Part shown: one piece after another, positions 12,481-23,262 of the stretch
Layout of the letters: each line of letters opens with the position of its first letter
Numbering within the stretch: position 1 is the first letter of the stretch
NCBI RefSeq assembly: GCF_900496995.4
Contig: NC_044014.1
Coordinates: forward strand, 12,054,501-12,118,500
From: Aquila chrysaetos chrysaetos
Taxonomy: Eukaryota > Chordata > Aves > Accipitriformes > Accipitridae
Direction: 5' to 3'
DNA: 64,000 nt
Program-made: the position numbers and the translations under genes
The notes under the pieces: model-generated
Database searches by the model: none
Seen by the model: only the letters and a program-made list of their open reading frames with translations
Told to the model about the DNA's origin: nothing

Positions 12481-13175
12481 GTGAGAGCCGGCGGCTGCTC
12501 GTCGCCGCACCCCCCCGCCCCGCGCCTCACGCCCGGCGGCCTCGTCCTTCCCGCTTGGAGGGAGCCCGGGCCTAGGCCTCGGCTTAGGCCCGAGCCGGGG
12601 CCTGGCCGCCGGCGCGGGCCCTTCCTCACGGGCCCGTCCCCCCCCCCCCGCGCCGTCCTCGCCGTTCCCCGAGCCGCCCGGCTCGGTCCGACAGGCAGCG
12701 GGTGGCCGTGGGGCGGTCAGCTCCCGGGAGGGGCCGGTCCCGGCTGCCGCGGGGCATCTCGCTGCTGTAACCGTGAAGACGGTGCCCGGTGGCAGGCAGG
12801 GGGGAGAAGCGGTAGTGCGCGGTAGTTTTCTAGAGACGCGGGTAATTTCGAGGCTGCCTGAAGACCCCGCCGCTCGCCCGCTGTAAGTTAGGCCTTTTCC
12901 CCGTGCAGGCACGTGTTTAAGCTTGCTTTTTTAGAAATTGCTTGGGAGTAGTTGAACGGCGCGAAAATTAAGGTGAGCGGCTACCTATAGTCACGTAGTG
13001 CCCTACTGAAACTTAGTCAGGTGTATTTTTAGTATTTTAGTAATACCTTTTCGTGTTACTTGTTTATCAGTTTCACTGTACTCGCACCGCAAGACATGAT
13101 TAAAAAGCAGCAAGCCTATTGTTTTGATGTGTTACGTGTGTGTGTGTGTGTGTGTGTGTGTATGTTTTTTTGCAG
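12481..13175 (+). other. SMNDC1: SMNDC1 intron 1
   Basis: The 5' part is still CpG island. The 3' end carries a (TG)n run followed by TATG, a T-run and TGCAG at the acceptor. No other feature is seen. Confidence 0.8.
13136..13161 (+). repeat. (GT)13 microsatellite abutting the exon 2 acceptor
   Basis: Thirteen uninterrupted GT units end 14 bases before exon 2 and are separated from the TGCAG acceptor only by ATG and a T-run. In the pre-mRNA this is a UG repeat plus a short U-tract immediately upstream of the exon that carries the start codon. Confidence 0.95.
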
Positions 13176-13295
13176 ATGTCAGAAGACCTTGCCAAGCAGT
13201 TAGCTAGCTACAAAGCTCAGCTTCAGCAAGTTGAGGCTGCCCTATCTGGGAATGCAGAAAATGAAGATTTGCTAAAACTGAAGAAGGACTTACAG
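13176..13295 (+). CDS. SMNDC1: SMNDC1 exon 2: start codon and N-terminal helix
   Basis: Codons 1-40 in 120 nt. The ATG is the first three bases after the AG acceptor, so the start context depends on splicing. The donor is ACAG|GTGAGA. The heptad-like Leu/Lys pattern (LAKQLASYKAQLQQVEAAL) suggests a coiled helix. Confidence 0.97.
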
Positions 13296-16200
13296 GTGAG
13301 AACTTGAGGGTATGAGTAGCTGGAACTCCAGGGTCTTTAGCAGGTGTTTCATCTTTCCTAAATACTTGCGTTGCAACAAAAATATATGCTTGGTGGGTTT
13401 ATTACTTTATTTTCACGTAATTTGATATAATTGTGGTGGGGTTGGTTTGAAAAAAAAAAAAACCCAAAGTGTGGCCTATTTTAAACCTGTCTTGCAGATT
13501 AGTGAAAAAGATGTACTAATTGATATAGCAAACTCTTCTGCTAAAAGCTTTAGCCAGAGTGATGAAAGATATGCCAGTGCTGTCTTTACTATCTCTTTCT
13601 ATATTTCTTGAGAGCATTTCTCAGAAAGTCATTACTTTTTGTTGCTTATACTATGCTGAAGCCTGATAGTTGGGCTTAACGTTATGCCTTTCTGCTTTTT
13701 GAGTTGTCAAATAATTTGTTCCAGAATCTGTTTATTCATTGCACACATTTGCAATGATAAAAGCTTTAGAATGTAGTTCTGTATTCCTTGTACATCTAAG
13801 CCTTGATTGTGTTAAGGTTTTTATATAAGAAAGGAAGAGTCGTGTTCTTCATTTGCCACCTGCAGTTTTTTTAAACACTTGAGAGCATACCGCATTCTTG
13901 AGAGCTAAAAACCATTTCTGGTCCTTAGGGTATTGTTCAGTTACAGGAAGACCACCAACCTAACTTTTAAGTTGATAGTGGTCTTTTAGCTTCTCGTGCG
14001 TATAAAGACACATTGGCATATAAAACACCCAGCAGTACTGTTAAAATTTGTCATGAGAGTGCAAGATGCTCCTTCATTTCTGTTGTGGATTGCTTTAGCC
14101 ATCAGATCTAAAAATATATAAGTCTACTCAGTACAAGATTCAGTGACCACTATTCTGTATGGAAATAACAGTGATAAAAACGATGCTTCAACCAAAATAC
14201 AAGTACAAATCAGTGATCTGTAGAATTCCTTTTAAATTACAAAGGCTTTGTGCCCACAAGGCACTTTATAGATCATCTTAATGTCCTTTGTTGTACACTG
14301 TTAAAAGCATGTGTATATTTTTATATTTTTAAAATGCACAGCAAAACCCATATGGGATGATATTTCCGATACCAACACGACCTCGGCTTTGATATGCAGA
14401 GATCATTGATGTGAAAGGACAACTTGCAAACTTTTTTATAAAAGCTTTCTGCACAGAATGGGGAAGATCTTTACACTTTCGTCCCCAAAAGGTTTGCTAT
14501 CCATATGTTCCACCTTGAAAATGACATAATGTTTTGCAGACTTAATATATGCCAATCAAACGATTGTAGAAATGGGTTTGATGCTTCAGTGTCCCAACTA
14601 AACAGCTTTTTGCCTGTTCAGAAAGATTGTTACTATGTAATTGAAACGGTTTTTTTCTGTCATAGTGATGCACTAGTGCATTTCGTATACTTAGCTTATT
14701 CCTGAGTAACAAGATTAAAATAAATATTAAAAGAAATTTTTATAAATACTTAGCTTTTCATTTTTTGTTTCACTGAAGCACTTCTAGGACAGTGTCTGTG
14801 CACCCAAGAACCAAACTTACCTTTTGTATCAAGTAGAATTGATGGCAGCTGTCATCTTCTGTAATTGGAGATGATACCTGTGGGTGTTGTGTTCTGGAGT
14901 GTAGAGCTCTGTCTGGCTTTGTAAAGACCAGTTGGTCAGGAAGAATCCTGGCAAACTAACTAGTATTCTCTGCGGGTCACACCTTTGTGTCACGGGGATG
15001 TGGCAGCAAGCCATATTGTTCAACCCATTTGGCTGTACTGAGCTGCTGTGGTAGCCTAACTCATGCTCAGAAATTTTCTTTGAATGAGCAATTCTGTTAA
15101 AGACTTTAGAACTGTTATGGGTTGCAATAAAATTAATGTTTCTGTCTTGTGTGCTTAGCACTATGATAGGTGGTATCAGATGAAGATTTTTACCAAACGG
15201 TTGCTGTTTATAGCCTGGTGTGTAAGTGACTTTGTCAAATTCAAAGAATCCTTGGTAGATGAGTCTGAAACTACTCACATTTGAGTTCTACAATAAGCCA
15301 CCTATGAATGTGGCAAGAATAAGTCAACAGTTTCATATTACTGGTAGTCTACAGAGCTGAAACACTCACTTTCAGGTAGCTTATGCCTGACATATTGTAT
15401 TTGACCTGCTGAGATAAGATACCTATTTCAAACCATGATGCCTCTTGGATTTGCAGAATACAGCTTTCTGTGTTGAGGAATAGCTTGGGATTTTGCATCC
15501 AGGAGGGAAAATTAGGCTAATGCTGTATGTTCTGCAGAGTGCTCTCAAATTAGGTAATTTGATAATCAAAATCTGTTCTGGTTCAGCTGTAGTATTACGG
15601 AAAATGAAGACCAAAGTAGTAGAAGTAATTGTAAGCATTTTTCTGTGCTTACAGTTGCTGCTGATCATGCTTACTGTTGCACTTATTAACTAGCAGCTCC
15701 TCTAAAACAAAGGGCAGAACTTTTATTAGGAAGGCGTTGAAAGTTCAGACATTAACAGCTGCAACAGAAACAAACTGTTAGGCCATTCATGCCAGTTGTA
15801 CAGTTTATCAGATAAAAATGCCTGTAAGTTTATATTGTATTAACTTATTGGGAACTGTTTACGATCCTTCAGGTTCTTGAGGAATGAAGAACAGCTTCTT
15901 TACTGTGTTTTCCTGAGCTAGTCTTTGTATGCCCATAGCTGAACTAGGATGTGAAACTGGGAGGAAAGTTCAAGCTCCGCTGAGCCTCAGTTGAACATTG
16001 TTTACCTGTAACCCTCCCCTAATTGAAATATTTACTGTTAGCTAGGAGAGTGACAATGGTTCATGCTGAGATGCTCAAAGAACTGAAGAATTTTCCTTCT
16101 TTAAGGACTGCAGAGTTGCTTTGACTTATATGGAAAATTTAAATTTTAGGTGCTGGTTCCTTTGACTTTTAAGGCTAGTGAAAACCAGTGGTCTTGATTA

Positions 16201-19200
16201 TACAGAATAAGAATATAATATCGACAGGAAGTTGGGGAGGGGCTTTTGCATGCCCCTGTCTGTGAATGAATAATATTTAAAGGAACTGGAAAAAATTTGT
16301 TACTTTGTTATTTGTCTTGCTGGATTAGCAAGGGAAGGCCTGACCTGAAATCTTAAAGGTCAGGGAATTTAGAGAAAAACAAACACTTACATCAAAATGA
16401 CTTAAGGAAATAAATTTTTTTAGTATGCACCTGAATGCTTTCTATAAATGAGAGGGCTTTACAGAGTGGTAGTCATGGAAGGTACTCTTCCACCCTGGCT
16501 CTGGGTGCTTCAGTTCAGCCAATCAATGTATTTTTGAGTAAACTGAAAAATGTTTCATCCTTTAGAAATGCTGTAATTAGACTTGTAGTTGTTGTGTGTT
16601 TTAGAGATTACTATGTATAATATAGCCAGCCAGTCCCAAAGGGGGAGGGATGGAAGAAACAGCCAGCTACAGAGAGAACAGAGGCGTTGCATCCTTTCAT
16701 GTTTTGTCTTCAGAGCACTATCCTGTTGAATACTTGCTCTGCCACATGTTGTGTGTGTTTGTTTTTTTTTTTTTTTTTTGGTCAGTAACCAACATCACGT
16801 GCAGCCATGTGTCCAGAGTCACACTGTTGATTTTTTGGGTTTTTTTTTGAGACTGTCTAGTTGTGTCTTCTGTGCCTATGGACAAACAATTCATCTAGAA
16901 AGAAATGCTATAAAAATGATAGGCTACTTTTTGAAATTTTGAGGAGGGCATGGGGAACCTTACTGCAATACAGTGAGGACTGTACATCTTTTTATCTACG
17001 TTGGCAATGAGTGAGTTTAGTTAAATGATTGAAAAAACAAAACAAACTTAGTCCACTTTACATCAGCTACAAATTTAATACAGTAACTTCAAAAAAACCA
17101 AACCAGTAAACTTGGGGTAAAAATATGCATGGTAACAGAGTTTGAAAAATTATTCTTTATGGGTTTTCTGCCTTTTATAGGAAGTCATAGAATTAACCAA
17201 AGACCTCCTTTCAACACAACCTTCGGAAACTCTTGCAAGTTCTGACAGTTCTGCTTCTGCTCTGCCAAGTCACTCCTGGAAGGTTGGGGATAGGTGTATG
17301 GCGATATGGAGTGAGGATGGACAGTAAGTGTAGAAAAGTTCTCTAACAGTTACATGAAATAGTTCAATGGTAAGAGACTTTCATTCAGTTTGAACTGCCC
17401 CTAGGGTGACTAAAAACAAAAAGAAATTGGGAAATAAATATGATATTAGGTATTCTTGTACTGTCTTTATTACAGGTCCATATTTTAGATAAGAAGCAAA
17501 GAGATGTGGGGTCATTTTCTAGAAATGCCCTGTTTGTCACGAACCTTATAAAAGTAGGGTAGCTTTGGTAAATTACCATTTGCTAATGTAATAAATGGCA
17601 GGCTTTCATGAATTGATTTGTCAGAGCAGTCTTTCATAAAGGTTTCAGGATGTATAATTCATAATTTGTTATTGCATTCATATATATGTAATTGATTGCT
17701 ATCAAGAAAAATCCTTGCTGTATCTCAGTTTGTGCCTCTAATTGGAAATGAATTTTTAATTGGAAATGCTGGGTTTTGGCCTTGAAATAACTAGCTGTGT
17801 AATGTTACCTATAGAATTAATCAACCTTTTGGATTTAGTCTCCATTACATTAGCCTGTGAAGTTCTGAGAACCCAGGCAGTTCATTCTGACCTCATAATC
17901 TTTGAAATAAACATTCTAAAATTACTTTCCATACTGCAAAAATATATAATTGTTGCAGCTTCTTAAAAAATTAGTATTTATGCAGGATTAATATCCCAAT
18001 CATTACCACTTACAGAGAATCCCTATTGTTCAACGAATGTGGTTATATTAACAATGTAGTAACCACACAGAGATTTTGCTATAGTTATTGATGTCTCAAT
18101 ACCTGATGCCAGGTAGAAAACAAACCTAAAAGTGAACAGTGTTTCTGTCACAGATTATTATTGAGTAAAATCTTTCTGTGTAAGAACTTCAAAATTGAAT
18201 CTTACTGTCTTAGGTCACCATTGGGTCATTCTTCTTGCTCTGATCACTGGGTTAGAGGATCAGACCTTGGGGAAGAATGTGCCAGAGTGTCTGCTGAAGT
18301 GGATCTTACTGGACTTGTATTGCTTTTTTTTTTTTTTAACGCCCTGCTTCTGTTGCAACATTTCTTAAGTGACCAGTGTTTCATGAAGAGCTAGCCAGAG
18401 ATTAATATTCTTTACTTCATGCAGTTTGGGTTTACATGTATTTTCACCTAGCTCAACTCAGGATGATGTTGGCCCACTAAAATTGCAAGAAATTGATTGA
18501 GTAAATGTTAACTGGAATATTGGCTGTGAAACATCTCATTTTATTCCTCTATTTGCTTTAGATGTATCCTTTTGCTCTGAATTTAGACTCAATTATTTTA
18601 AATATTTTTGGAAATGCCACTTGTCTCTTCTTCCTCTTTCCCATTATGAGGTCAGTTTGACCAAAATGTTTCATACACATAAGTATGAAATAGACTGATT
18701 TCTGCTAAAATTTCAAAATCACTATTTTAAATCAATAAGAAAACTTTTAAGTTTTGTAAGTGTTGAAGGGGGAATATTTTGAAAGCTTCAATTTTTCTTA
18801 ATTCTTTTTCATATGGAGAAAAATGGAACTAAAGCTTTGCTCTTGTGAGCTGACGTTTTCCAAAACGCCTCAGTGAATTCCCTGAAAGCTGTGTTCTGTG
18901 AACGCAGTATTTTGTTGGGTCTTTTTTTTTTTTTTTTTTCAATCCCGTGACCTGCCAGAACTAGAACCAAATCAGGATATCTGATTAGATTGGCCCCAGC
19001 ATTAATCATTAGTTTTGTTAACTGTGAGGCCATTGCTTCTTGATGCTAAAGGTCAAGTACAGCAGATTCCAGTCACTGTACTTGTGTTCCTTTGACTTTA
19101 AGAAAATAATCTCTTAGTTAGATTTGTGTATTGTCCCTGAAAATGAAGGCCGATATTTGCAAATTTTTTACTTAATGCCATTAGCTGGCTGAGAGTGTAG

Positions 19201-21602
19201 GTGTTGAAGGGCTGAGTATTAAAGCTTTACTCACATGCTTACAGCCATGATATCTTTACAGGTGTTATGAAGCTGAGATTGAAGAAATAGATGAGGAGAA
19301 TGGAACAGCTGCAGTCACGTTTGCTGGATATGGCAATGCTGAAGTTACACCTCTGTTCAACCTCAAGCCTGTGGAAGAGGGAAGAAAAGCAAAAGAGGAC
19401 AGTGGCAACAAACCCATGTCCAAGTAAGTAATATACAGGCAGAAGTCTGAAAGCTGCTTTGTTTTTGGTGGTGTTTTTGGTTTTTTTGTTTGTTGTTCCC
19501 CCCCCCCAGGTGTAAAAATTGGTTAATGAAACAATCTCTCCTTTTTGAAATTTTACACCTCTTTAATATCTCCACGTTTGCTTGAGAAAGGATCTTAAAT
19601 CCATCTAGAATATGTTTGGTACCTTGTTGTGGCTGGTATCATGTGTCTTCTGTATCCTGGCAAGACAACATGATAGGCTTTGTTTTTACCCAGATTATGC
19701 TATCTCAAGATATCAAGTGTGTAAGTGGTAGATTGAAAAAAAGTTAGTACTTTTTCACTGACAGCAGAGAGCCTACAAGTTTCAGCCCAGATCTAGTGCA
19801 GGCAGTTCTCAGAGCTGTGATTTGGCTAACAAGTATACTCACTAGTATGAAGGACTTCTGCTTCTGCCCCATCCCTGTGTTGGGATAGCTGTCTTGACCC
19901 TATCACTGAGGAGATGTGCTTTACTCGGTATCCTGCTGTGTCTAACATAGAAAAATATTTTTAAGGGCTGAAAACTTTTTTTTTTTGGAGGGGGCAGGGA
20001 AGATGGTACAGTTTCAGAGTCTGTTACAGGCAATGATCCCTCCCCTACGGGATCATTCTGAAGGGTGCTGCATTGTGGCATAGATCGACTCTGTGAACTT
20101 CCTTTACTGAAGTACCTTATCTTTGTTCTTTTCCTTCCATCCCTGTCCAATACTTGGTAGTGTGAGTCTCCTGCATACTCCAGAAAAGTTTGGGCTTTTC
20201 ACTCAAATGGGTTATTTAAATTTTCCAAATGCTGGATGTTTCTGAAGTGCAGAAGTGCTGATAGGTACATTTTCAGTTTCAGAGATGAATTGCACACAAT
20301 CCACTGAGTCGCTGCGTTTGGTCTGGTCTCAATCAGGTGGTGGTTGTTCTTATGCCCACATATATAAGTAAGCAATGTAACGCTTACGCATGGAAAGACT
20401 TGTCTGGTTTTTTTTTTTTCTATAAGTGGAGAATATTTACAAGCTTTGTTTTCTGCCATTTACTTATGGAAAACTATTGTGCATGTCTGTCTTACAGGGG
20501 TTTTAGTTTCTTACAGGAAAAGGCACAAACATAAAATGTCTTTTTTCCTTCTCTCCAGAAAAGAGATGATAGCCCAGCAACGAGAATATAAAAAGAAGAA
20601 GGCTTTGAAAAAAGCTCAGAGAATTAAAGAACTTGAACAGGAACGAGAGGACCAGAAAGTCAAGTGGCAACAGTTTAACAACAGAGCCTATTCTAAAAAC
20701 AAAAAAGGCCAGGTTTGTTTGGTTTTGTTAGTATGTGAATAACAACAGGGCATAGAATCCTGTGCAGTACTTTGGGAGAGAGGAGAAAGTGGTTTTTGAA
20801 GGGATTTAAAGGGGATTCTGAAGTGGTGTGTGGTTCGGTATTTTGTGCACTTAAAAGGCCTGGTGTTGTACCGGATGGCTTTGGAGGAGTGCTGCTTTTA
20901 AGAGGCTGAGCTTGCACTTAGCTTGGAGAGGTGGGCTCACTGTCAGTTGCCAGCTGGTGTTTGTTGGAGCTTAGAACCTGAGCGCCTGTCTAAACCTCCA
21001 GCCTAACTTCTTGCTGTGTTTATGACCTGGCAGATGCAGCACTAAGTAATTGCCCTGGAAGAGCAAGCATTGAGCAAAAAAGGTAGCAAGGACATTTTAA
21101 AGCCTTATTTCATTTTTATCATGGCTTGACCAAGAGCTGCCAGATGTAGTGGTAAAGCTTTAGTCTTCCTTACGAACAATTACTGGAGATCAGTTTATGA
21201 GAGGGGTGAGTTTTATTCATTATTGGCCTGACCCAAGGTCCCGAGTACCAGGATCACATCCTGTACTTAGGTGCCAGGAAGTTCCCAGCTCTGTTGTCTC
21301 ACCTCCTGATAGTGTGCCACAGACGAGCTAGCCTTTAGAAAGTGTGCCTGTCTATAGAGTAAGAAGTTGAGAATATTGAAACACTTCAAATGGTAATGAT
21401 TGCTTGTTTTTTTAAGAGCCAGTTAGTAATTATTCAGAAATGGTGTTTTCTGTTTCATTTGCAGGTAAAGAGGAGTATTTTTGCTTCCCCCGAGAGCGTA
21501 ACTGGCAAGGTTGGAGTTGGAACATGTGGAATTGCAGACAAACCTATGACACAATATCAAGATACCTCTAAATATAATGTCAGGCATTTGATGCCTCAGT
21601 AA
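13176..21602 (+). CDS. SMNDC1: SMNDC1 / SPF30, Tudor-domain splicing factor (complete, five coding exons)
   Basis: Joining 13176-13295, 17181-17323, 19262-19423, 20559-20712 and 21465-21602 gives 238 codons plus TAA with every junction in frame; 238 is the usual vertebrate length. The product is a nuclear spliceosome assembly factor that helps recruit the U4/U6.U5 tri-snRNP and binds symmetric dimethyl-arginine on Sm proteins. An N-terminal helical segment (residues 1-52) is followed by a Ser-rich linker, a Tudor domain (about 72-125) and a Lys/Glu-rich helix (about 143-182) that probably also holds the nuclear localisation signal. The Tudor aromatic cage is complete: W83, Y90, F108 and Y111. 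The start is MSEDLAKQLASYKAQ, exactly at the exon 2 acceptor. The sequence is nearly identical to human as I remember it, with the few differences mostly in the linker (around 64-70). Confidence 0.98.
13296..17180 (+). other. SMNDC1: SMNDC1 intron 2
   Basis: A 3.9-kb AT-rich intron. A 149-codon open frame on the opposite strand (14829-15278) matches no family I know. A T-run lies at about 16758-16778. No snoRNA, microRNA hairpin or repeat was confidently seen. Being the longest intron of a splicing factor gene, it is where a regulated cassette exon might sit, but none is visible without conservation data. Confidence 0.8.
17181..17323 (+). CDS. SMNDC1: SMNDC1 exon 3: linker and start of Tudor domain
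   Basis: 143 nt, from codon 41 to two bases of codon 88 (acceptor TTTTATAG, donor ACA|GTAAGTG). It encodes the Ser-rich linker and the first Tudor strand with cage residue W83. It begins EVIELTKDLLSTQPSET. Confidence 0.97.
17324..19261 (+). other. SMNDC1: SMNDC1 intron 3
   Basis: A 1.9-kb AT-rich intron with two T homopolymers (about 18327-18339 and 18921-18939). No gene-like or repeat feature was recognised. It ends TATCTTTACAG. Confidence 0.85.
19262..19423 (+). CDS. SMNDC1: SMNDC1 exon 4: most of the Tudor domain
   Basis: 162 nt; begins by completing Q88 and ends with two bases of K142 (donor CAA|GTAAGTA). It carries cage residues Y90, F108 and Y111, the acidic EIEEIDEE turn and the NLKPVEEG end of the domain. 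Residue 120 is Phe where I recall Leu in human. Confidence 0.97.
19424..20558 (+). other. SMNDC1: SMNDC1 intron 4
   Basis: A 1.1-kb intron holding a C-run (about 19499-19507) and T-runs near 19977 and 20409. Nothing else was recognised. It ends in a strong pyrimidine tract before CTCTCCAG. Confidence 0.85.
20559..20712 (+). CDS. SMNDC1: SMNDC1 exon 5: charged helix with nuclear localisation signal
   Basis: 154 nt, completing K142 and running to Q193 (acceptor CTCTCCAG, donor CAG|GTTTGT). It encodes a very basic stretch (EYKKKKALKKAQRIKELEQE) continuing into KVKWQQFNNRAYSKN. It is probably a long helix and is a good candidate for the nuclear localisation signal. Confidence 0.97.
20713..21464 (+). 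other. SMNDC1: SMNDC1 intron 5
   Basis: A 752-nt intron, GC-richer than its neighbours. The donor GTTTGT is weaker than the GTAAGT/GTGAGA donors elsewhere in the gene. No inserted element is visible. Confidence 0.85.
21465..21602 (+). CDS. SMNDC1: SMNDC1 exon 6: C-terminus and stop
   Basis: The last 45 codons and TAA at 21600-21602 (acceptor TTCATTTGCAG). It encodes the SPF30 C-terminal signature KRSIFASPESVTGKVGVG and ends in YNVRHLMPQ, as in other vertebrates. Confidence 0.97.
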   Translation, partial: VKRSIFASPESVTGKVGVGTCGIADKPMTQYQDTSKYNVRHLMPQ

Positions 21603-22205
21603 TGGGGGAAAAATGTGGAACTTCATCTCTGCAGGGCTTTACACTTATCTTTTTATCATTATATTTTTCTAAAAGTAAATTATTTGTTGGCACATAGCGA
21701 GTAGTCCATTTTGTCACCATCACTTTGGCTTCAGCTGATACGAGCCTTAAATCTCCAGCTATTGATTTGAGCCCCCTAATCATTAAACTTTTTGTAGTTG
21801 CATTAAAATACATTCTGCAGGTAAATGCTTTCATGAACTGCTGTTACCTGTTACTCTGAAAGCAGTAGTTATCTGCAGCTTTGGTCTCGGAATCTTTCCT
21901 TCATACTAGTAGTGAAGTTTTTTTTTTTCTTAAGAAAAGTGGTGGTATAAAAATGGCACCTTAACAGCTTCCCTCGATTCTGTAGTCACAGTGCTGTCTG
22001 CTGTCTCAGCGGCACTACAGAGCTGCTGCAGCTCTGGGAGAGAGAGCTAGATTCTGTCTTGGCTTACATGTCATGTGGAATTGCTAAGGAAGTTCTAAAT
22101 TACTCCCTTACAAATCCACTGAAGATTGATTTGTACAGCTGTAAATGAGGGCAGAACAGGGCCAATAGGATCTTTACTACTAATGATGATTCATGTGCTA
22201 GAAAC

Positions 22206-22211
22206 AATAAA
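22206..22211 (+). terminator. SMNDC1: AATAAA, possible proximal poly(A) signal of SMNDC1
   Basis: Canonical hexamer about 0.6 kb after the stop codon, within CAATAAATCTG. Use would give a short 3' UTR lacking the Pumilio-type site. Weak support. Confidence 0.35.
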
Positions 22212-22877
22212 TCTGACTAGTGCAGGCAATTCAGACTAGAATTAGAAGTTAGGCAGAGGAAGTAATTTTTTTTTTTTTTTTTAAATACTCATTGAATTCT
22301 CATAGGAGGTTATTGAGATGTAACCAGAAAACCATAGGACAAGGTATTTAGACTCCAATTTCAAAGTAGAGAACTGTACTTAAAAATACCCACCCCACCC
22401 TTCCCTTCCCCAAGGATCAGAGAGTTGGAGAACATAAATGGTTGTGCTTTGGAAAGGAGCCATCATCTCCCATCTTGTAGACCTTGTAGGGTTGATGGTA
22501 CAGCCACAGACCTGGAATATACAGTAACAGCTTCTGTCTGGGCCTCCTCCATCTAGTCACCTAGAACCGCAGTGCAGCAGATAGATAGATACAAATGGCT
22601 ACATCCCACTTAGTTAGCTGTGAGTGAGTCAAGGTTAGTCTGAAGTTTCTGTCCTTAAATAATTGACTGGCCCTCATGTTCATTGTAATGTCAGCTGTAT
22701 CACAGTGCTGCTGAGCCCCTTCAATTTTATTCAGGAAACCACGTGTAAAAGCTCTTGCTTTCTTGTATTTTATATGTGATTTGTTTTCCTCTGTTACTTG
22801 TCTCTCACTTACGGTAGTGGTGCCATCTCTGAACCCGTAATGTGTTTAAAGAAGTTAATGGGTAGCCCTGTATACAA

Positions 22878-22885
22878 TGTAGATA
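22878..22885 (+). promoter_or_regulatory. Pumilio-type element in SMNDC1 3' UTR
   Basis: TGTAGATA fits the UGUANAUA consensus bound by PUM proteins. A motif match only; one such 8-mer is not rare by chance. Confidence 0.3.
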
Positions 22886-23238
22886 TTATTTTTGTAAAAT
22901 CTAGGGCTGAGTTAATGGACAAGACTACATCAGCTATTTCCCCCGTTAAATAATTAAAGGGTGTTTCTTGTCCATTAACCCTGACCATTATTTCCCTGTA
23001 TATTATGTTAATGTAGCTCATTTTGTAATTTGTTAACTAGATCAGGTCACGTCAGCAATTGTTGATGCACTGATTGGTGGAAATGTCCATCAGTTACCTG
23101 AGTCACAACTCAAGCTAAACTCTACAACTGGTAGTTTAGAATCCATACATAGAAAAAGGTTCTCCCTATAATGGGAGAAGGTGATTTTTATGAATACAAA
23201 GTGTGTTAATTTCAGTTTTGTATGTTTAACTTTTATTA

Positions 23239-23244
23239 AATAAA
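23239..23244 (+). terminator. SMNDC1: AATAAA, likely main poly(A) signal of SMNDC1
   Basis: Canonical hexamer in TTATTAAATAAAGTGTTT, followed within about 50 bases by a G/T-rich stretch (GGTGGGGGG). This is the best candidate for the end of the transcript. Another AATAAA at 23817-23822 could serve a readthrough form. Confidence 0.7.
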
Positions 23245-23262
23245 GTGTTTAAAATCTGCTGG

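Larger units (their letters stand above)
11700..12900. promoter_or_regulatory. SMNDC1: CpG-island promoter of SMNDC1
   Basis: A sharply bounded block of very high G+C and dense CpG in otherwise AT-rich DNA. It covers the proximal promoter, exon 1 and the start of intron 1. It holds GC boxes (for example CCCCGCCCC near 12219), two CACGTGACC E-boxes, an ETS-type CGGAAG and a TCTCGCGAG element. There is no TATA box near the likely start, typical of a housekeeping gene. Long frames on both strands (for example 11652-12575 and 11686-12912) are by-products of low stop-codon density at high GC. Edges are judged by eye. Confidence 0.9.
21603..23262 (+). other. SMNDC1: SMNDC1 3' UTR
   Basis: About 1.66 kb from the stop to just past the AATAAA at 23239. 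Inside are an earlier AATAAA (22206) that could give a short form, a T-run (about 22266-22282), and a Pumilio-type UGUANAUA element (22878-22885). The 3' boundary is inferred from the signal and the G/U-rich stretch after it. Confidence 0.75.

Noticed and set aside
11652..12912. Long open frames of 242-408 codons on both strands in the CpG island
   Set aside because: They overlap each other in several phases, are Arg/Pro/Gly/Ala-rich and span the promoter and exon 1 donor. They reflect a shortage of stop codons at high GC, not coding.
13549..13660. TGATGA and CTGA boxes suggesting a C/D snoRNA in SMNDC1 intron 2
   Set aside because: The boxes are about 100 bases apart, the terminal stem is poor and no convincing C'/D' pair is seen.
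14829..15278. 149-codon open frame on the - strand inside SMNDC1 intron 2
   Set aside because: No family recognised, no splice or promoter context, and ordinary AT-rich composition. Chance length for a window this size.
23064..23080. 17-base exact match to 38939-38955 (GATGCACTGATTGGTGG)
   Set aside because: No similarity extends beyond the 17 bases, and one such match is not far from chance expectation in 64 kb.
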